Shown in pieces: positions 18,193 through 26,472 of a stretch of DNA of 64,000 bases. Made by a program: the position numbers and the translations under genes. The notes below the pieces were generated by a model. It was not told where the DNA came from. It saw only the letters and a program-made list of their open reading frames with translations, and made no database searches. Positions within the stretch are counted from its first letter, which is position 1; the number at the start of each line of letters is the position of its first letter. This DNA comes from Mycobacterium helveticum (GTDB taxonomy: Bacteria > Actinomycetota > Actinomycetes > Mycobacteriales > Mycobacteriaceae): positions 37,038-101,037 of the forward strand of contig NZ_VMQU01000004.1 of assembly GCF_007714205.1 (NCBI RefSeq), given 5' to 3'.

Positions 18193-19520
18193 CCACGCAG
18201 TCGGCGCGGGATACTTTCCCCATGGCCCGCACTCCCGACAAGCTACGGCGCCCCGGCTACGCTCCCGGCACCAATGCCGGTGTGGGGCGACGCGGCCTGC
18301 ACACCCGCGACCGCATACTCAGGTGCGCCGCGCAGGTTTTCCTGGCCAACGGGTTTCACGCCACGTCGCTTGACGCCATTGCCAAAGCGGCCCGCACCTC
18401 CCGCGCGACCGTCTATCAATACTTCGCCGGCAAGGAGGAGATCTTCGGCGAACTGAGCGCGGTGGCCGGGCGCGATGTGCTCGCACACGGCGAACAACTC
18501 GGTGGACTTGGCCCTACGGTCGACGGGGTGGAGGCGTTGCATCGCTGGCTGGTCGAGTGGGCGGACATCTACGACACCCACGCCGCGGTGTTCGCCGAAT
18601 TTCCGGGCATCGGCACGGCCACCGGATTGGCCGTCATCGATGCCAGCCCCGTCGCTGACCGGTTCCATGAGACAGTCACCGATCGGCTGCGGCGAACGCT
18701 CCTGCGCGATCTGGAAGCCGACGATGCGGCCGCGGCACTGGGGCGGATCCCGCACATGGTTCATCTCTACCGGTACCGCGCCATGTTCCCGTTGCCCGTT
18801 CGCGCCACCGTGACCCGGTCGTTGACTGTTGTGCTGCAGCTGATGCTGTTCCCGGAGACCCCGGCAGACGTGCTTCAGGCGGTAGCGCCCCAGGTAACAC
18901 ATGTGTCCGCGCGAACCTCGGACCCCGCCCTCGACACTGCCGCGGCGACACCGGCGGTCCTCGAGGCGTCGGGCTCTCCTATTCCGCAGGACGTGCTGTC
19001 GGTCAGCTCGGCATTGTTCGCCGAACGCGGCTACTACGCCGTCGGCATGGAGGAGATCGCGGCCGCCGCCGATGTCAGCCGCGCGACCTTGTACCGGTAC
19101 TTCAGTACCAAGGACAAGATCCTGGCCGAACTGACCCGCCGAGCGGTCGCCGAGATCGAGAAGCACGCCGCGGCCCTGCCGGTTATGGCCACCGGTTCAC
19201 TGACCGCGTGGATGCTTGGCTACGTCCGATTCCATCGCGCCTACCGCGGCGTGATCCGGGCGTGGTTCGACGGCACCGTGGCCGAACAGCTCTCCGATGC
19301 GGATGTCGATCACGGCATCGGCGCGATTCACCAAGCGGTTGCTGCGCTGCTGTCCACAGTCGACCTGCCCGCGGGCATCGACCCCGACGTGGCGTGCGCG
19401 GTGTTCGTGGCCGTCCTGGGCCGGATGTCCGAGCCGACGGCCGAGGGCGCGCCGGGCACCGACGAGCGGGCCGCGGAGTTGATGGTCAATCTGTTGCGCC
19501 GTTCGCTCCTGCGCTCTTGA
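18189..19520 (+). CDS. Tandem TetR regulator with two complete TetR modules
   Basis: 443 aa, about twice the usual TetR length. The first helix-turn-helix lies around residues 59-82 (TSRATVYQYFAGKEEIF), the second around residues 285-310 (VSRATLYRYFSTKDKIL). Each is followed by its own helical ligand-domain segment, so this is a full duplication rather than an extended linker. The two DNA-binding modules could occupy adjacent sites within one polypeptide, matching the tandem repeats at 17795-17825. ATG 18189 overlaps the upstream stop; ATG 18222 is an alternative. Its 3' end overlaps the convergent synthetase by 35 bp. Confidence 0.9.
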   Translation: MTTQSARDTFPMARTPDKLRRPGYAPGTNAGVGRRGLHTRDRILRCAAQVFLANGFHATSLDAIAKAARTSRATVYQYFAGKEEIFGELSAVAGRDVLAHGEQLGGLGPTVDGVEALHRWLVEWADIYDTHAAVFAEFPGIGTATGLAVIDASPVADRFHETVTDRLRRTLLRDLEADDAAAALGRIPHMVHLYRYRAMFPLPVRATVTRSLTVVLQLMLFPETPADVLQAVAPQVTHVSARTSDPALDTAAATPAVLEASGSPIPQDVLSVSSALFAERGYYAVGMEEIAAAADVSRATLYRYFSTKDKILAELTRRAVAEIEKHAAALPVMATGSLTAWMLGYVRFHRAYRGVIRAWFDGTVAEQLSDADVDHGIGAIHQAVAALLSTVDLPAGIDPDVACAVFVAVLGRMSEPTAEGAPGTDERAAELMVNLLRRSLLRS

Positions 19521-21068
19521 AGTCGGCGCGCAGTCGCTTCTTGTCGACCTTGCCGCTGGGCAGCACCGGGAGGTCGGCGACCAGCACCAGTCGACGCGGC
19601 ACCTTGTAGCGCGCCAGCCGGTGCCGCACGCCTTCTTGCACCGTTGCCAGGGTCGGTGATGCGCCGCTGCGCGGCACCACGATTGCGCAGACCGCTTCGC
19701 CCCACTTATCGTCGGGCACCCCGACGACCGCGCAGGCTGCCACCCCGTCAACCGCACAGACCGCATCCTCGACCTCGGGCGAATATATGTTCTCCCCGCC
19801 GCTGATGATCACGTCCTTCTTGCGGTCCATCAGATAGAGCAGCCCGCGCTCGTCCAGCCGACCCATGTCGCCGGTACGGCACCACCCGTCCTGCAGCGTC
19901 GCCTGCGTCGCCACTGCGTCCTCCCAGTAACCGCGGAACATCGAGTCGGACCGCACCACGATCTCACCTGCCCGCCCCACGGGCACGGCACTACCGTCCG
20001 CATCGACCACACGTACCCGTGTATCGGGAAAGGGGAAGCCAACCGAGCTCAGCCGCTCGGCGGCGCCGGGTTCGTCGAGGATGTGCAGTTCGCGGGGCAG
20101 TCCAGAGACGATGACTCGGTCTGCCCGTAGAGGTTGAGGAAACCCGCGTGGGGCAGCAGGGCGAGCGCCCGCCGCAGGGTGGCCGCGGTCATCGGTGCGG
20201 CCGAATAGACCACCGTGCGAACCGATTCCACCTCCGAGCGATCGCCCACCACATCGAGCAGTGCCCTGAGCATGACCGGCGCCAGGTGCAGAACCGTGAT
20301 CCGCTGCTCGGCGATCAGCCGCAGCGCGTCGGCCGGGTCGAATCGTTGCTGCAAGACCGAGGTTCCGCCGCGGGCATGCAGTCCGCCGAGGATCCCGAGC
20401 GCGCCGAAGTGAAACATCGGCATGTTAATCAGCCCGCGATCGGTGCTGCCGCAACGCATCTCGTTGTTCATCGTGAAGACGACCCGGCGCATCTCACGCT
20501 GTCCGAGGATGCAGCATTTGGATGCGCCGGTGGTGCCGCTGGTGAACAGCAGGTACGCGATATCCTCTGGCCGGGCAACGAGTTCCGGCTCTCCGCTGGG
20601 GTCTTTTCCAAGGCCCCCCGCAACGAATCGCTCGTAGGCGGTACTCCCCGGTGGCGCGTCTCCCCCGATGGCCACCACCATCGGCGCCGACGCCATACCC
20701 GCGACGAGATCGGTGATCACCGGCACGAATTCCTCGGCGCAGAACACGATCGACGGGGTGACGCGGCGCAGCGCATCATCCATCTCCGATGGCGACAGCC
20801 GGAAGTTGATGGTGGCCATGATGATGCCGCTGAGCTGAGCGGCCGCGTTCAGTTCGCCGAACTCGATGCTGTTGCGGCTCAATACCGCAATGCGATCCTG
20901 GCGCTTCATCCCGGCCGCGGCCATGGCTGATATCAACCGGACTGCCCGGTCGCGTAACTGTGCGTGGGTGACGGCGCGCCTGCCCTGCCGGTAGGCGATG
21001 ACGTCGGGAAAGCGGACCGCGTTGTCGGTCACGATGTCCCCCAGCGTCAAGTCGTCGACCGCGGCCAT
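19486..21068 (-). pseudogene. AMP-binding acyl-CoA synthetase split by a frameshift
   Basis: Two reading frames together make one FadD-type ligase. The 5' part (21068 to about 20115) has LLFTSGTTGASK and ends near NLYGQTE. It then runs into an out-of-frame tail and stops at 20049. The 3' part continues in another frame from about 20115, beginning VIVSGLPRELHIL and carrying DRKKDVIISGGENIYSPE and the C-terminal lysine in LPSGKVDKKR. Loss of one base near 20113-20117 (a GAGGTC to GAGTC change on the coding strand) explains it. Either the gene is newly inactivated or the base call is wrong; the rest looks intact. It is last in the MaoC/lipid-transfer operon. Confidence 0.85.
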
Positions 21069-21072
21069 CGAG

Positions 21073-22266
21073 TTACCGGCTGCTCACCAGCATCGACCCG
21101 GCCACCGGTCCGCCGCCCACACCGACGGCCACCACCTCGGGAGTGCGGGGTGCCTGGCGATCGCCGCCCTCACCCCACAACTGCACACACGCCTCGTGCA
21201 GGAAGCCCATGCCATGCAGTCGCCCGCCGGAGAGTTGACCGCCGCTGGTGTTGATCGGAAGCGAACCGTCCAGAGCGATACGCGAACCGTCGTCAACGAA
21301 TTCGCCGACCTTGCCGTGCTCGCAGAAGCCCATCGCTTCCAGCCACATCACGGTCAGGAAAGAGAAGCCGTCGTAGAGCTGGGCCATGTCGACGTCGGCG
21401 GGAGTCAGCGTGGTGTGCTCCCACAGCGTGGCGGCCGAGTCGTGGGCGGCCATCGTGGTGATGTCGCGGCGCTGATCCCAGGTCGCCCGCTCGAACATCC
21501 CGGGCCCGACCGATTCCACCGTCAGCGGGTGCCGCGGCAGGCCGCTGGCGGCGTCACGGCGCGACACGATCACGGCGGTGGCACCGTCGCAGGGCACATC
21601 GCAGTCATAGAGGCACAGCGGCTCGGAGATCATTCGCGCACCGAGGTAGTCGTCCATCGTCATCGGTTCGCGATAGATGGCGTCAGGATTGAGTCCGGCG
21701 TTGGTGCGGGCGTTGATCGCGATGCGGCCGAGGTGCTCGCGGGTCAGCCCGAAGTCGTGCATGTAGCGCTGCGCGGGCATCGCCAGCCAGTTCGCCGCAG
21801 ACAGGGCTCCGAAGGGCGCCGTCCACTCCAGGTGCGGGGGCAATTCCCCGCCTCCGAACAGGACCGAGGCGCGCCCGCCGCCGGCCTGCTGCGCGGCGGT
21901 GGACTCCCACACCGACCGATAGACCACGACATGGTTGGCCAGCCCGACAGTGACCGCCATACAGGCCTCGATCACCGGCCCGATCTGCCCCGCGGTCTCC
22001 ATCGCCGAGACATACCAGCGAGAGCGCAGCCCGAGCGCGTTGCGAACCTCCTGGACGGTGGCGCCGGAGAATCCCGCATCCGGCACGCCTGGTCCCGGGT
22101 AGCTGGCGATGCCGTCGACTTCGTCGACGCTGAGCCCGGCGTCGGCGATCGCCCGCAGCACCGCCTCGAGGGTGAGGTCCAGGCCCGTCCGCCCCAGCCG
22201 CCGGCCGACCTGGGACTTACCAGCCCCGGTGAGGACGGCCTTTCCGTCGAACGGACCACCGGTCAC
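21073..22266 (-). CDS. Lipid-transfer-type thiolase-fold protein, possible aldolase
   Basis: 397 aa, starting at GTG 22266, which overlaps the MaoC stop by 4 bp (GTGA). It has the thiolase fold, but the usual nucleophile segment reads VSAMETAGQIGPVIEA with no cysteine at the expected place. The second motif is AQLYDGFSFLTVMWLEAMGF and the third INTSGGQLSGGRLHGMG. This pattern fits the Ltp/SCP-x branch, some members of which (Ltp2) are tyrosine-based retro-aldolases in sterol side-chain cleavage and need a DUF35 partner. A DUF35 gene lies nearby at 24021. Start codons further upstream would only read through the MaoC gene. Confidence 0.88.
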   Translation of the reverse strand: MTGGPFDGKAVLTGAGKSQVGRRLGRTGLDLTLEAVLRAIADAGLSVDEVDGIASYPGPGVPDAGFSGATVQEVRNALGLRSRWYVSAMETAGQIGPVIEACMAVTVGLANHVVVYRSVWESTAAQQAGGGRASVLFGGGELPPHLEWTAPFGALSAANWLAMPAQRYMHDFGLTREHLGRIAINARTNAGLNPDAIYREPMTMDDYLGARMISEPLCLYDCDVPCDGATAVIVSRRDAASGLPRHPLTVESVGPGMFERATWDQRRDITTMAAHDSAATLWEHTTLTPADVDMAQLYDGFSFLTVMWLEAMGFCEHGKVGEFVDDGSRIALDGSLPINTSGGQLSGGRLHGMGFLHEACVQLWGEGGDRQAPRTPEVVAVGVGGGPVAGSMLVSSR

Positions 22267-22721
22267 CAGATGAACCTCGCGATCAGGTCCGCGACGGCCG
22301 CCGGTTTGTCGACGCCGTCGATCTCCACGGTGTGACGCACGGTCAGGTTCACCGTGTCGTCGGCGACCTTGGCCGCATCCGCGAGCTCGGACCTGACCCG
22401 GATGCGGCTGCCCGCCGTGACGGCGGACAGGAACCGCACTTTGTTCAGGCCGTAGTTGATGCCCATCTTGGCATTCTCGACGCGGTAGTTGTCCTTGCTG
22501 ACGCCGGGGATGAGTGAGAGCGTCAGGAAGCCGTGCGCGATGGTTGCGCCGTAAGGGCTTTCGGCCTTCGCCTTCTCGACATCGACGTGGATCCACTGAT
22601 GATCCATCGTCACGTCGGCGAAAGCGTCGATCCGGCTCTGGTCGACGTCCACCCACCGGCTGACACCGAGTTCCTCGCCGATCGTCGCGAGCGCGTCGTC
22701 CACGGACCTGATCACCTTCAC
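22263..22721 (-). CDS. MaoC-family (R)-enoyl-CoA hydratase
   Basis: Single hot-dog hydratase of 152 aa. The hydratase-2 motif is clear: TMDHQWIHVDVEKA (about residues 40-53) with the catalytic Asp/His pair, then ATIAHGFLTLSL. GTG 22721 is preferred because GGGAG lies just upstream and homologues begin at the KVIxSVDD segment; GTG 22739 is in frame as an alternative. It is coupled by GTGA overlap to the lipid-transfer thiolase, consistent with hydration of an enoyl-CoA before carbon-carbon cleavage by that protein. It is the first gene of the leftward operon, divergent from the thiolase at 22832. Confidence 0.92.
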   Translation of the reverse strand: MKVIRSVDDALATIGEELGVSRWVDVDQSRIDAFADVTMDHQWIHVDVEKAKAESPYGATIAHGFLTLSLIPGVSKDNYRVENAKMGINYGLNKVRFLSAVTAGSRIRVRSELADAAKVADDTVNLTVRHTVEIDGVDKPAAVADLIARFIW

Positions 22722-22749
22722 CGCTGCTCCCAACGTCACCTATGCCGAC

Positions 22750-22773
22750 ATACCGATATCTATTTAACGGTAT
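22750..22773. promoter_or_regulatory. Candidate operator ATACCG-N12-CGGTAT
   Basis: Perfect 6-bp arms around an AT-rich 12-bp spacer, centred in the divergent promoter between the MaoC operon and the thiolase operon. The spacer holds TATTTAA, so the core promoter may overlap the operator. Dimeric regulator binding is likely; the regulator is not identified. Confidence 0.45.
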
Positions 22774-22831
22774 AGACTGACCTCGCTCGTCGGGCAAGCA
22801 GCCCGTCAACTCTGACGATCTTGGGAGACAC

Positions 22832-24019
22832 ATGGCCAAGACCACCTCGCGCGCAGCTATCGTGGCCGCTGCCCGCACGCCGATCGGAACGGCTCGCAAG
22901 GGCACGTTGGCCAACATGCCCGCGATCGAGCTTGCCAAGCCCGTCGTACAGGCCGTCGTGGATCGGTCCGGCTTCGATGCCGCCGAGTTCGACGACTTGG
23001 TGCTGGCCGAGAGCATGCAGGGCGGTGGCGACAGCGCCCGCTACATCGCGGTGGCTCTTGGCCTACTGGACGTTCCGGGGCTCGCCGTGAACCGCCAATG
23101 CGCGTCAAGCCTCTCGGCCATCGCCGTGGGCGCCAGTCAGATCGCATCCGGTATGAGCCGTGCCATCCTGGCCGGCGGCATGGAGTCGCTGTCGACCGGC
23201 CCAATCATGCAGAAGCGCAAGCTCTTCACCACGGGGAAGTCGCCCGAGGACTACACGCAGTGGTCCCCGGAGTCGCACCCGCCGACCGCTGAAGCGCCCG
23301 CTATGGACATGTCCATCACCGTCGCGCACAACTGCAATCTTCAGTACGGGATCACCCGCGAGGACCAGGACGAGTGGGCGCTGCGCAGCCATCAGCGTGC
23401 GATCAAGGCCATCGACGCCGGGTCGTTCACCGACGAGATCATCCCGCTCCAGGTGCCCCAGGCCGACGGCAGCGTGATTACCTTCGCCGAGGACGAGCAT
23501 CCCCGGCGCGGCAGTTCGATGGAGTCGCTCGCCGGGCTGAAGGTGCTGCATCCCGAGATCGAAGGCTTCACCGTGACGGCAGGAAACTCCTCGGGGATCA
23601 ACGATGCCGCGGCAGTTGTCGCGCTGGCCAGTCCGGATACCCAGCAGAATGTGCTGGCAAGCGTGCTGTCGTGGACGCAGGTCGGACTGGACCCGACGCG
23701 GACCGGCAGCGGGCCGATCAAGGCGATCCCGAAGGCGCTCGAGTTGGCGGGTCGCAACCTCGAGGATGTCGCACTGTTCGAAATCAACGAAGCGTTCGCC
23801 GCACAGGCGGTGGCGTGTGCCCGCGAGCTCGGTCTCGACGAGGAGATCGTCAACGTCTACGGGTCGGGGATCAGCCTCGGCCACCCGATCGCCGCGACAG
23901 GTGCCCGGATGGTCACCTCAGCGATCTACGAATTACGCAGGCGCGGTGGGGGTATCGGCGTGCTCTCGATGTGCGCGGGCGGCGGCATGGGCGCCGCGAT
24001 GGTCATCGAGGTGGCCTGA
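22832..24019 (+). CDS. Acetyl-CoA acetyltransferase/3-ketoacyl-CoA thiolase
   Basis: 395-aa classical thiolase. The nucleophile is C90 in VNRQCASSL, NEAFA supplies the His/Asn-region motif, GISLGHPIAATGAR carries the catalytic histidine, and CAGGGMG near the C-terminus holds the second cysteine. GGGAG precedes ATG 22832. It would cleave 3-ketoacyl-CoA to release acetyl- or propionyl-CoA. One base separates it from the DUF35 gene. It is divergent from the MaoC/lipid-transfer operon. Confidence 0.95.
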   Translation: MAKTTSRAAIVAAARTPIGTARKGTLANMPAIELAKPVVQAVVDRSGFDAAEFDDLVLAESMQGGGDSARYIAVALGLLDVPGLAVNRQCASSLSAIAVGASQIASGMSRAILAGGMESLSTGPIMQKRKLFTTGKSPEDYTQWSPESHPPTAEAPAMDMSITVAHNCNLQYGITREDQDEWALRSHQRAIKAIDAGSFTDEIIPLQVPQADGSVITFAEDEHPRRGSSMESLAGLKVLHPEIEGFTVTAGNSSGINDAAAVVALASPDTQQNVLASVLSWTQVGLDPTRTGSGPIKAIPKALELAGRNLEDVALFEINEAFAAQAVACARELGLDEEIVNVYGSGISLGHPIAATGARMVTSAIYELRRRGGGIGVLSMCAGGGMGAAMVIEVA

Positions 24020-24020
24020 G

Positions 24021-24455
24021 ATGACCTCACTGATCACCGAGGGACTGTTCCGGGTCGACGGCGACCGCGCGGTGCTCTTCGGTTCACGACGACGTTCGTC
24101 GGGCGCGGTGAAGTTCCCCGCCGAACGACCCGAGCTCTTCGATGGTGACTCCGAGATCCAGGACGACATCGAGCCGATCGAATTGTCGACCGCGGGAACC
24201 CTTTACACCTATACGACACAGGAGTTCCCGCCGCCGTTGCCGTACAAGGGCAATCGTGATCCGAAGGTGTTCCAGCCGTATGTGGTGGGATTCGTCGAGT
24301 TGGCCGAGGGTGTACTGGTGGAGACGCTGATCGTCGGTGCGACCGCGGCCGAACTGCGGATCGGCCAACCCTTGGTGTCGACCACCACCACGCTGGAAAC
24401 CGCCGACGGCCGGTCACTGGAGACCTTCGCGTTCCGACCGGCCGAAAACAGCTAG
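24021..24455 (+). CDS. DUF35 OB-fold acyl-CoA-associated protein without zinc cysteines
   Basis: 144 aa. The N-terminal rubredoxin-like part reads VLFGSRRRSSGAVKFPAERP, the layout of the DUF35 zinc ribbon but with the cysteines replaced; the protein has no cysteine. The OB-fold part follows (LYTYTTQEFPPPLPY, then PYVVGFVELAEGVLVETLIV). DUF35 proteins act as partners of thiolase-fold enzymes and help CoA substrate binding, as in mycobacterial Ltp2 aldolases. ATG 24021 lies one base after the thiolase stop. Its partner may be that thiolase or the cysteine-less Ltp at 21073. Confidence 0.85.
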   Translation: MTSLITEGLFRVDGDRAVLFGSRRRSSGAVKFPAERPELFDGDSEIQDDIEPIELSTAGTLYTYTTQEFPPPLPYKGNRDPKVFQPYVVGFVELAEGVLVETLIVGATAAELRIGQPLVSTTTTLETADGRSLETFAFRPAENS

Positions 24456-24466
24456 AGTCCATCGGC

Positions 24467-25489
24467 GTGACGGACCTGGGCTCGCCGCCCTTCGGGCTTC
24501 ATCCACTGCACGGCGTGCACGAGCCCACGACCGGCAATCCGCCGCGTCGTCCGCGGTCGGCGCGCCGGACCACCTCGATCGACATGACCCGCGACGAGGG
24601 CTCGCTGGATCCCGTGTATCTGAGCGGGCGGGCGCGCGATCTGTGGACAGCCGGCGATGAAACGGTGACCGAACTCGGCTCCGCGGCACTTTCGGCCAGC
24701 GTCGAGCTCATCGCCCGCGTTGTCCGTCACCTCGAGGTGACGCCACCCGTCGCCGCGGTGTCCCGGCTGGCGGGAGCCCCCGCGATGAGCGGGTTTCGCG
24801 CGGCAGTCGACAAGGTGGCTCCCGAGCTGCGGCAAGCCCGCGATCTGCGCTACACGCTGCTCGATGACGTTCCGGTCGCTGCGCTGATATCCGGCCATGC
24901 GCTGTCGGCGTCCAAGTTGCTCGGTGACGTCGCGAAGTCCGGGTACTACCTGCCGGTCGCGGACCAGTGTGCGGGTTTCGCAACCGGGGGCCTGCTCATG
25001 ACTTCGTTCGAGGCGGGCGATCCGGTGATCGTCACCGGCCCAGCGGCTCCCGACCTCGACCACGGGGGCGGAGACCCCTGGGCCTGGCACGAAGTGGCGG
25101 CCTTGCCGCGCCATGCCATGCGCCGTAGACGGCGTGTCGATGTCTACGAAGAGAGCGCTCGGCGGGTGGGCATCGACGCGATGTTCCGCGATACCTACGT
25201 GCGCGGCGACGGAGTGGAGACGATCATCCACGAGTACACCCTGGACGCCGTCGTGGACACCGAGACCGGGATCCTCGTCGAATCGCGGGCGACGCCTCGA
25301 GTGCTCCCGTGGCAGGAGTGCCCGGGAGCCGTCGCCAGCGCTACGCGAATCACCGGAATGACGTTGCCGGACTTACACTTCCGCGTTCGGCAGGAACTGT
25401 CCGGCACCAGTACGTGCACCCACCTCAACGACCTGCTGCGCAGCGTCGCCGATGCCGAGGCGTTGATACGCCTCGTAAAAGGAGCCTGA
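24467..25489 (+). CDS. DUF2889 domain protein
   Basis: 340 aa, starting at GTG 24467, 11 bp after the DUF35 stop. The N-terminal RRTTSIDMTR segment (about residues 33-42) and the C-terminal TSTCTHLNDLLRSVADAEAL segment match the DUF2889 family, whose biochemical role is not established. A middle region (residues 100-190) is Ala/Val-rich without a recognised motif. No signal peptide or membrane segment is seen. Its position after a thiolase and DUF35 protein ties it to acyl-CoA breakdown, but no activity can be assigned. Confidence 0.8.
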   Translation: MTDLGSPPFGLHPLHGVHEPTTGNPPRRPRSARRTTSIDMTRDEGSLDPVYLSGRARDLWTAGDETVTELGSAALSASVELIARVVRHLEVTPPVAAVSRLAGAPAMSGFRAAVDKVAPELRQARDLRYTLLDDVPVAALISGHALSASKLLGDVAKSGYYLPVADQCAGFATGGLLMTSFEAGDPVIVTGPAAPDLDHGGGDPWAWHEVAALPRHAMRRRRRVDVYEESARRVGIDAMFRDTYVRGDGVETIIHEYTLDAVVDTETGILVESRATPRVLPWQECPGAVASATRITGMTLPDLHFRVRQELSGTSTCTHLNDLLRSVADAEALIRLVKGA

Positions 25490-25494
25490 GCGCG

Positions 25495-25641
25495 TCAGCG
25501 CGGGCCGGGCGTCGCGTCGCCCAACTCCTCGGGCTCCGCGGGAGGTGTTGCCGCTTTAGGCTTGGTCGCCTTGGCTTCGTCGTCGACGTCCTCGAGAGCC
25601 AACTCGTCGGTGATCGGTTGGCTGTTATCGAATCCTGACAT
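25495..25641 (-). CDS. Small acidic 48-aa peptide
   Basis: Short open frame from ATG 25641 to a TGA at 25495. The product begins MSGFDNSQPITDELALEDVD, continues with a Lys/Ala/Pro-rich middle, and ends EELGDATPGPR. The third codon positions are about three-quarters G or C, as expected for coding DNA here. It lies 38 bp after the last PPOX gene on the same strand, so it would be the fourth gene of the TetR-PPOX-PPOX operon. No strong ribosome site is visible. It has no membrane segment, cysteine or known leader motif, and its function is unknown. Confidence 0.45.
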   Translation of the reverse strand: MSGFDNSQPITDELALEDVDDEAKATKPKAATPPAEPEELGDATPGPR

Positions 25642-25644
25642 GTA

Positions 25645-25655
25645 TTACTGAGTAA
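25645..25655. promoter_or_regulatory. Short palindrome TTACTGAGTAA
   Basis: Perfect 5-bp arms around one base, immediately upstream of the 48-aa peptide. Its half-site resembles the TACTA/TAGTA operator at 10372-10389. It may be an internal promoter or operator for the peptide, or chance. Confidence 0.25.
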
Positions 25656-25679
25656 CCAGAATGTCGGCGCCCAACCCTC

Positions 25680-26039
25680 CTAAGCATCGACGAAAGAAAA
25701 TGTCAGCGTCCGGCTGACCGTCAGCGTGGCCACGTCATCCGCTGCGGGTGGCCAGACCACTGTTCCCTGCATGATTGCGCCGCGAATGTCCTGATAGGCG
25801 GTGAAGGTGTCGGTAACGACGCACGCCTCGATGTGAGCGTGCTTCGCGACGTCGCCGTTCACGCCCTCGACGACGACATCGATTGTCCCCGTGCTGAAGT
25901 CAACCACTTGCGCCGGCAGGGCCAGCAACCCGCCGTCGGCGTCGACGACGCAGATCGCGCCGGCGGGCCCCTGCGCCAAGAACTCCGCGAGTTCGTCCTC
26001 GGCCATGGGAACCGGGCCGCCGCTACCGGGACTAGGCAT
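25680..26039 (-). CDS. PPOX-like split-barrel flavin-binding protein
   Basis: 119 aa with a split beta-barrel pattern typical of pyridoxamine-phosphate-oxidase-like proteins (GAICVVDADGGLLALPAQVVDF, then VVEGVNGDVAKHAHIEACVVTD, in separate strands). It is small for the family and lacks an obvious C-terminal extension. ATG 26039 overlaps the upstream PPOX gene by 8 bp; ATG 26006 is an alternative. It may form a heterodimer with the product of that neighbour. The cofactor (FMN or F420) cannot be decided from sequence. Confidence 0.7.
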   Translation of the reverse strand: MPSPGSGGPVPMAEDELAEFLAQGPAGAICVVDADGGLLALPAQVVDFSTGTIDVVVEGVNGDVAKHAHIEACVVTDTFTAYQDIRGAIMQGTVVWPPAADDVATLTVSRTLTFSFVDA

Positions 26040-26472
26040 GTCGATCGGGGATCGCGGCGGCGCGGACCTCGGTGAGCGTCAGACCGATGACGCACCGCTT
26101 GCCGGTGAGCAGGCGGTCGCGGACCTTCGTCACGACCGCGTCGGGCACGCGTTGATCCGGCGAGCGTTCGCCGATGAGTTCGTCGACCTCGGTTGCGGAC
26201 GGTTGGTAGACGTGGGCAACGCCAGAAACGGAGACCCAACCCTCGTCGTCGCCGATCAGGCACGCGACCTCGGGAGCCGACTGCAGGTGTCGGACCTTGG
26301 CACTCTTGGCATACGTGGTGAAGGCGAGGGAACGGGTGGCGGGGTGATAGGCGACCGAACGCATGGCGTAGCCGATCGGACGTCGGGCCCCGTCGCGGCA
26401 GAACAGAAACACCCGGTGGTTGGCGCGGATGAACTCGACGATATCCGGCGCGTCCAGCGACAGCGGCGTCAC
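26032..26472 (-). CDS. PPOX-class flavin/F420-binding protein
   Basis: 146 aa, GTG 26472 overlapping the TetR stop by 4 bp (GTGA). The split-barrel pattern is typical: FIRANHRVFLFCRDGARRPI, then YHPATRSLAFTTYAKSAKVR and PEVACLIGDDEGWVSVSG. Actinobacterial members often use F420 or FMN to reduce small ligands. It is coupled to the TetR gene upstream and the smaller PPOX gene downstream, so the regulator probably responds to a compound these proteins modify or bind. Start codons further upstream lie inside the TetR gene and are not supported. Confidence 0.82.
   Translation of the reverse strand: MTPLSLDAPDIVEFIRANHRVFLFCRDGARRPIGYAMRSVAYHPATRSLAFTTYAKSAKVRHLQSAPEVACLIGDDEGWVSVSGVAHVYQPSATEVDELIGERSPDQRVPDAVVTKVRDRLLTGKRCVIGLTLTEVRAAAIPDRHA

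Noticed and set aside
21073..23016. Very long frame upstream of the lipid-transfer protein
   Set aside because: The extra 250 codons run antisense-phase through the MaoC gene and beyond its promoter and have no conserved motif. The GTG at 22266 with the 4-bp overlap is the natural start.
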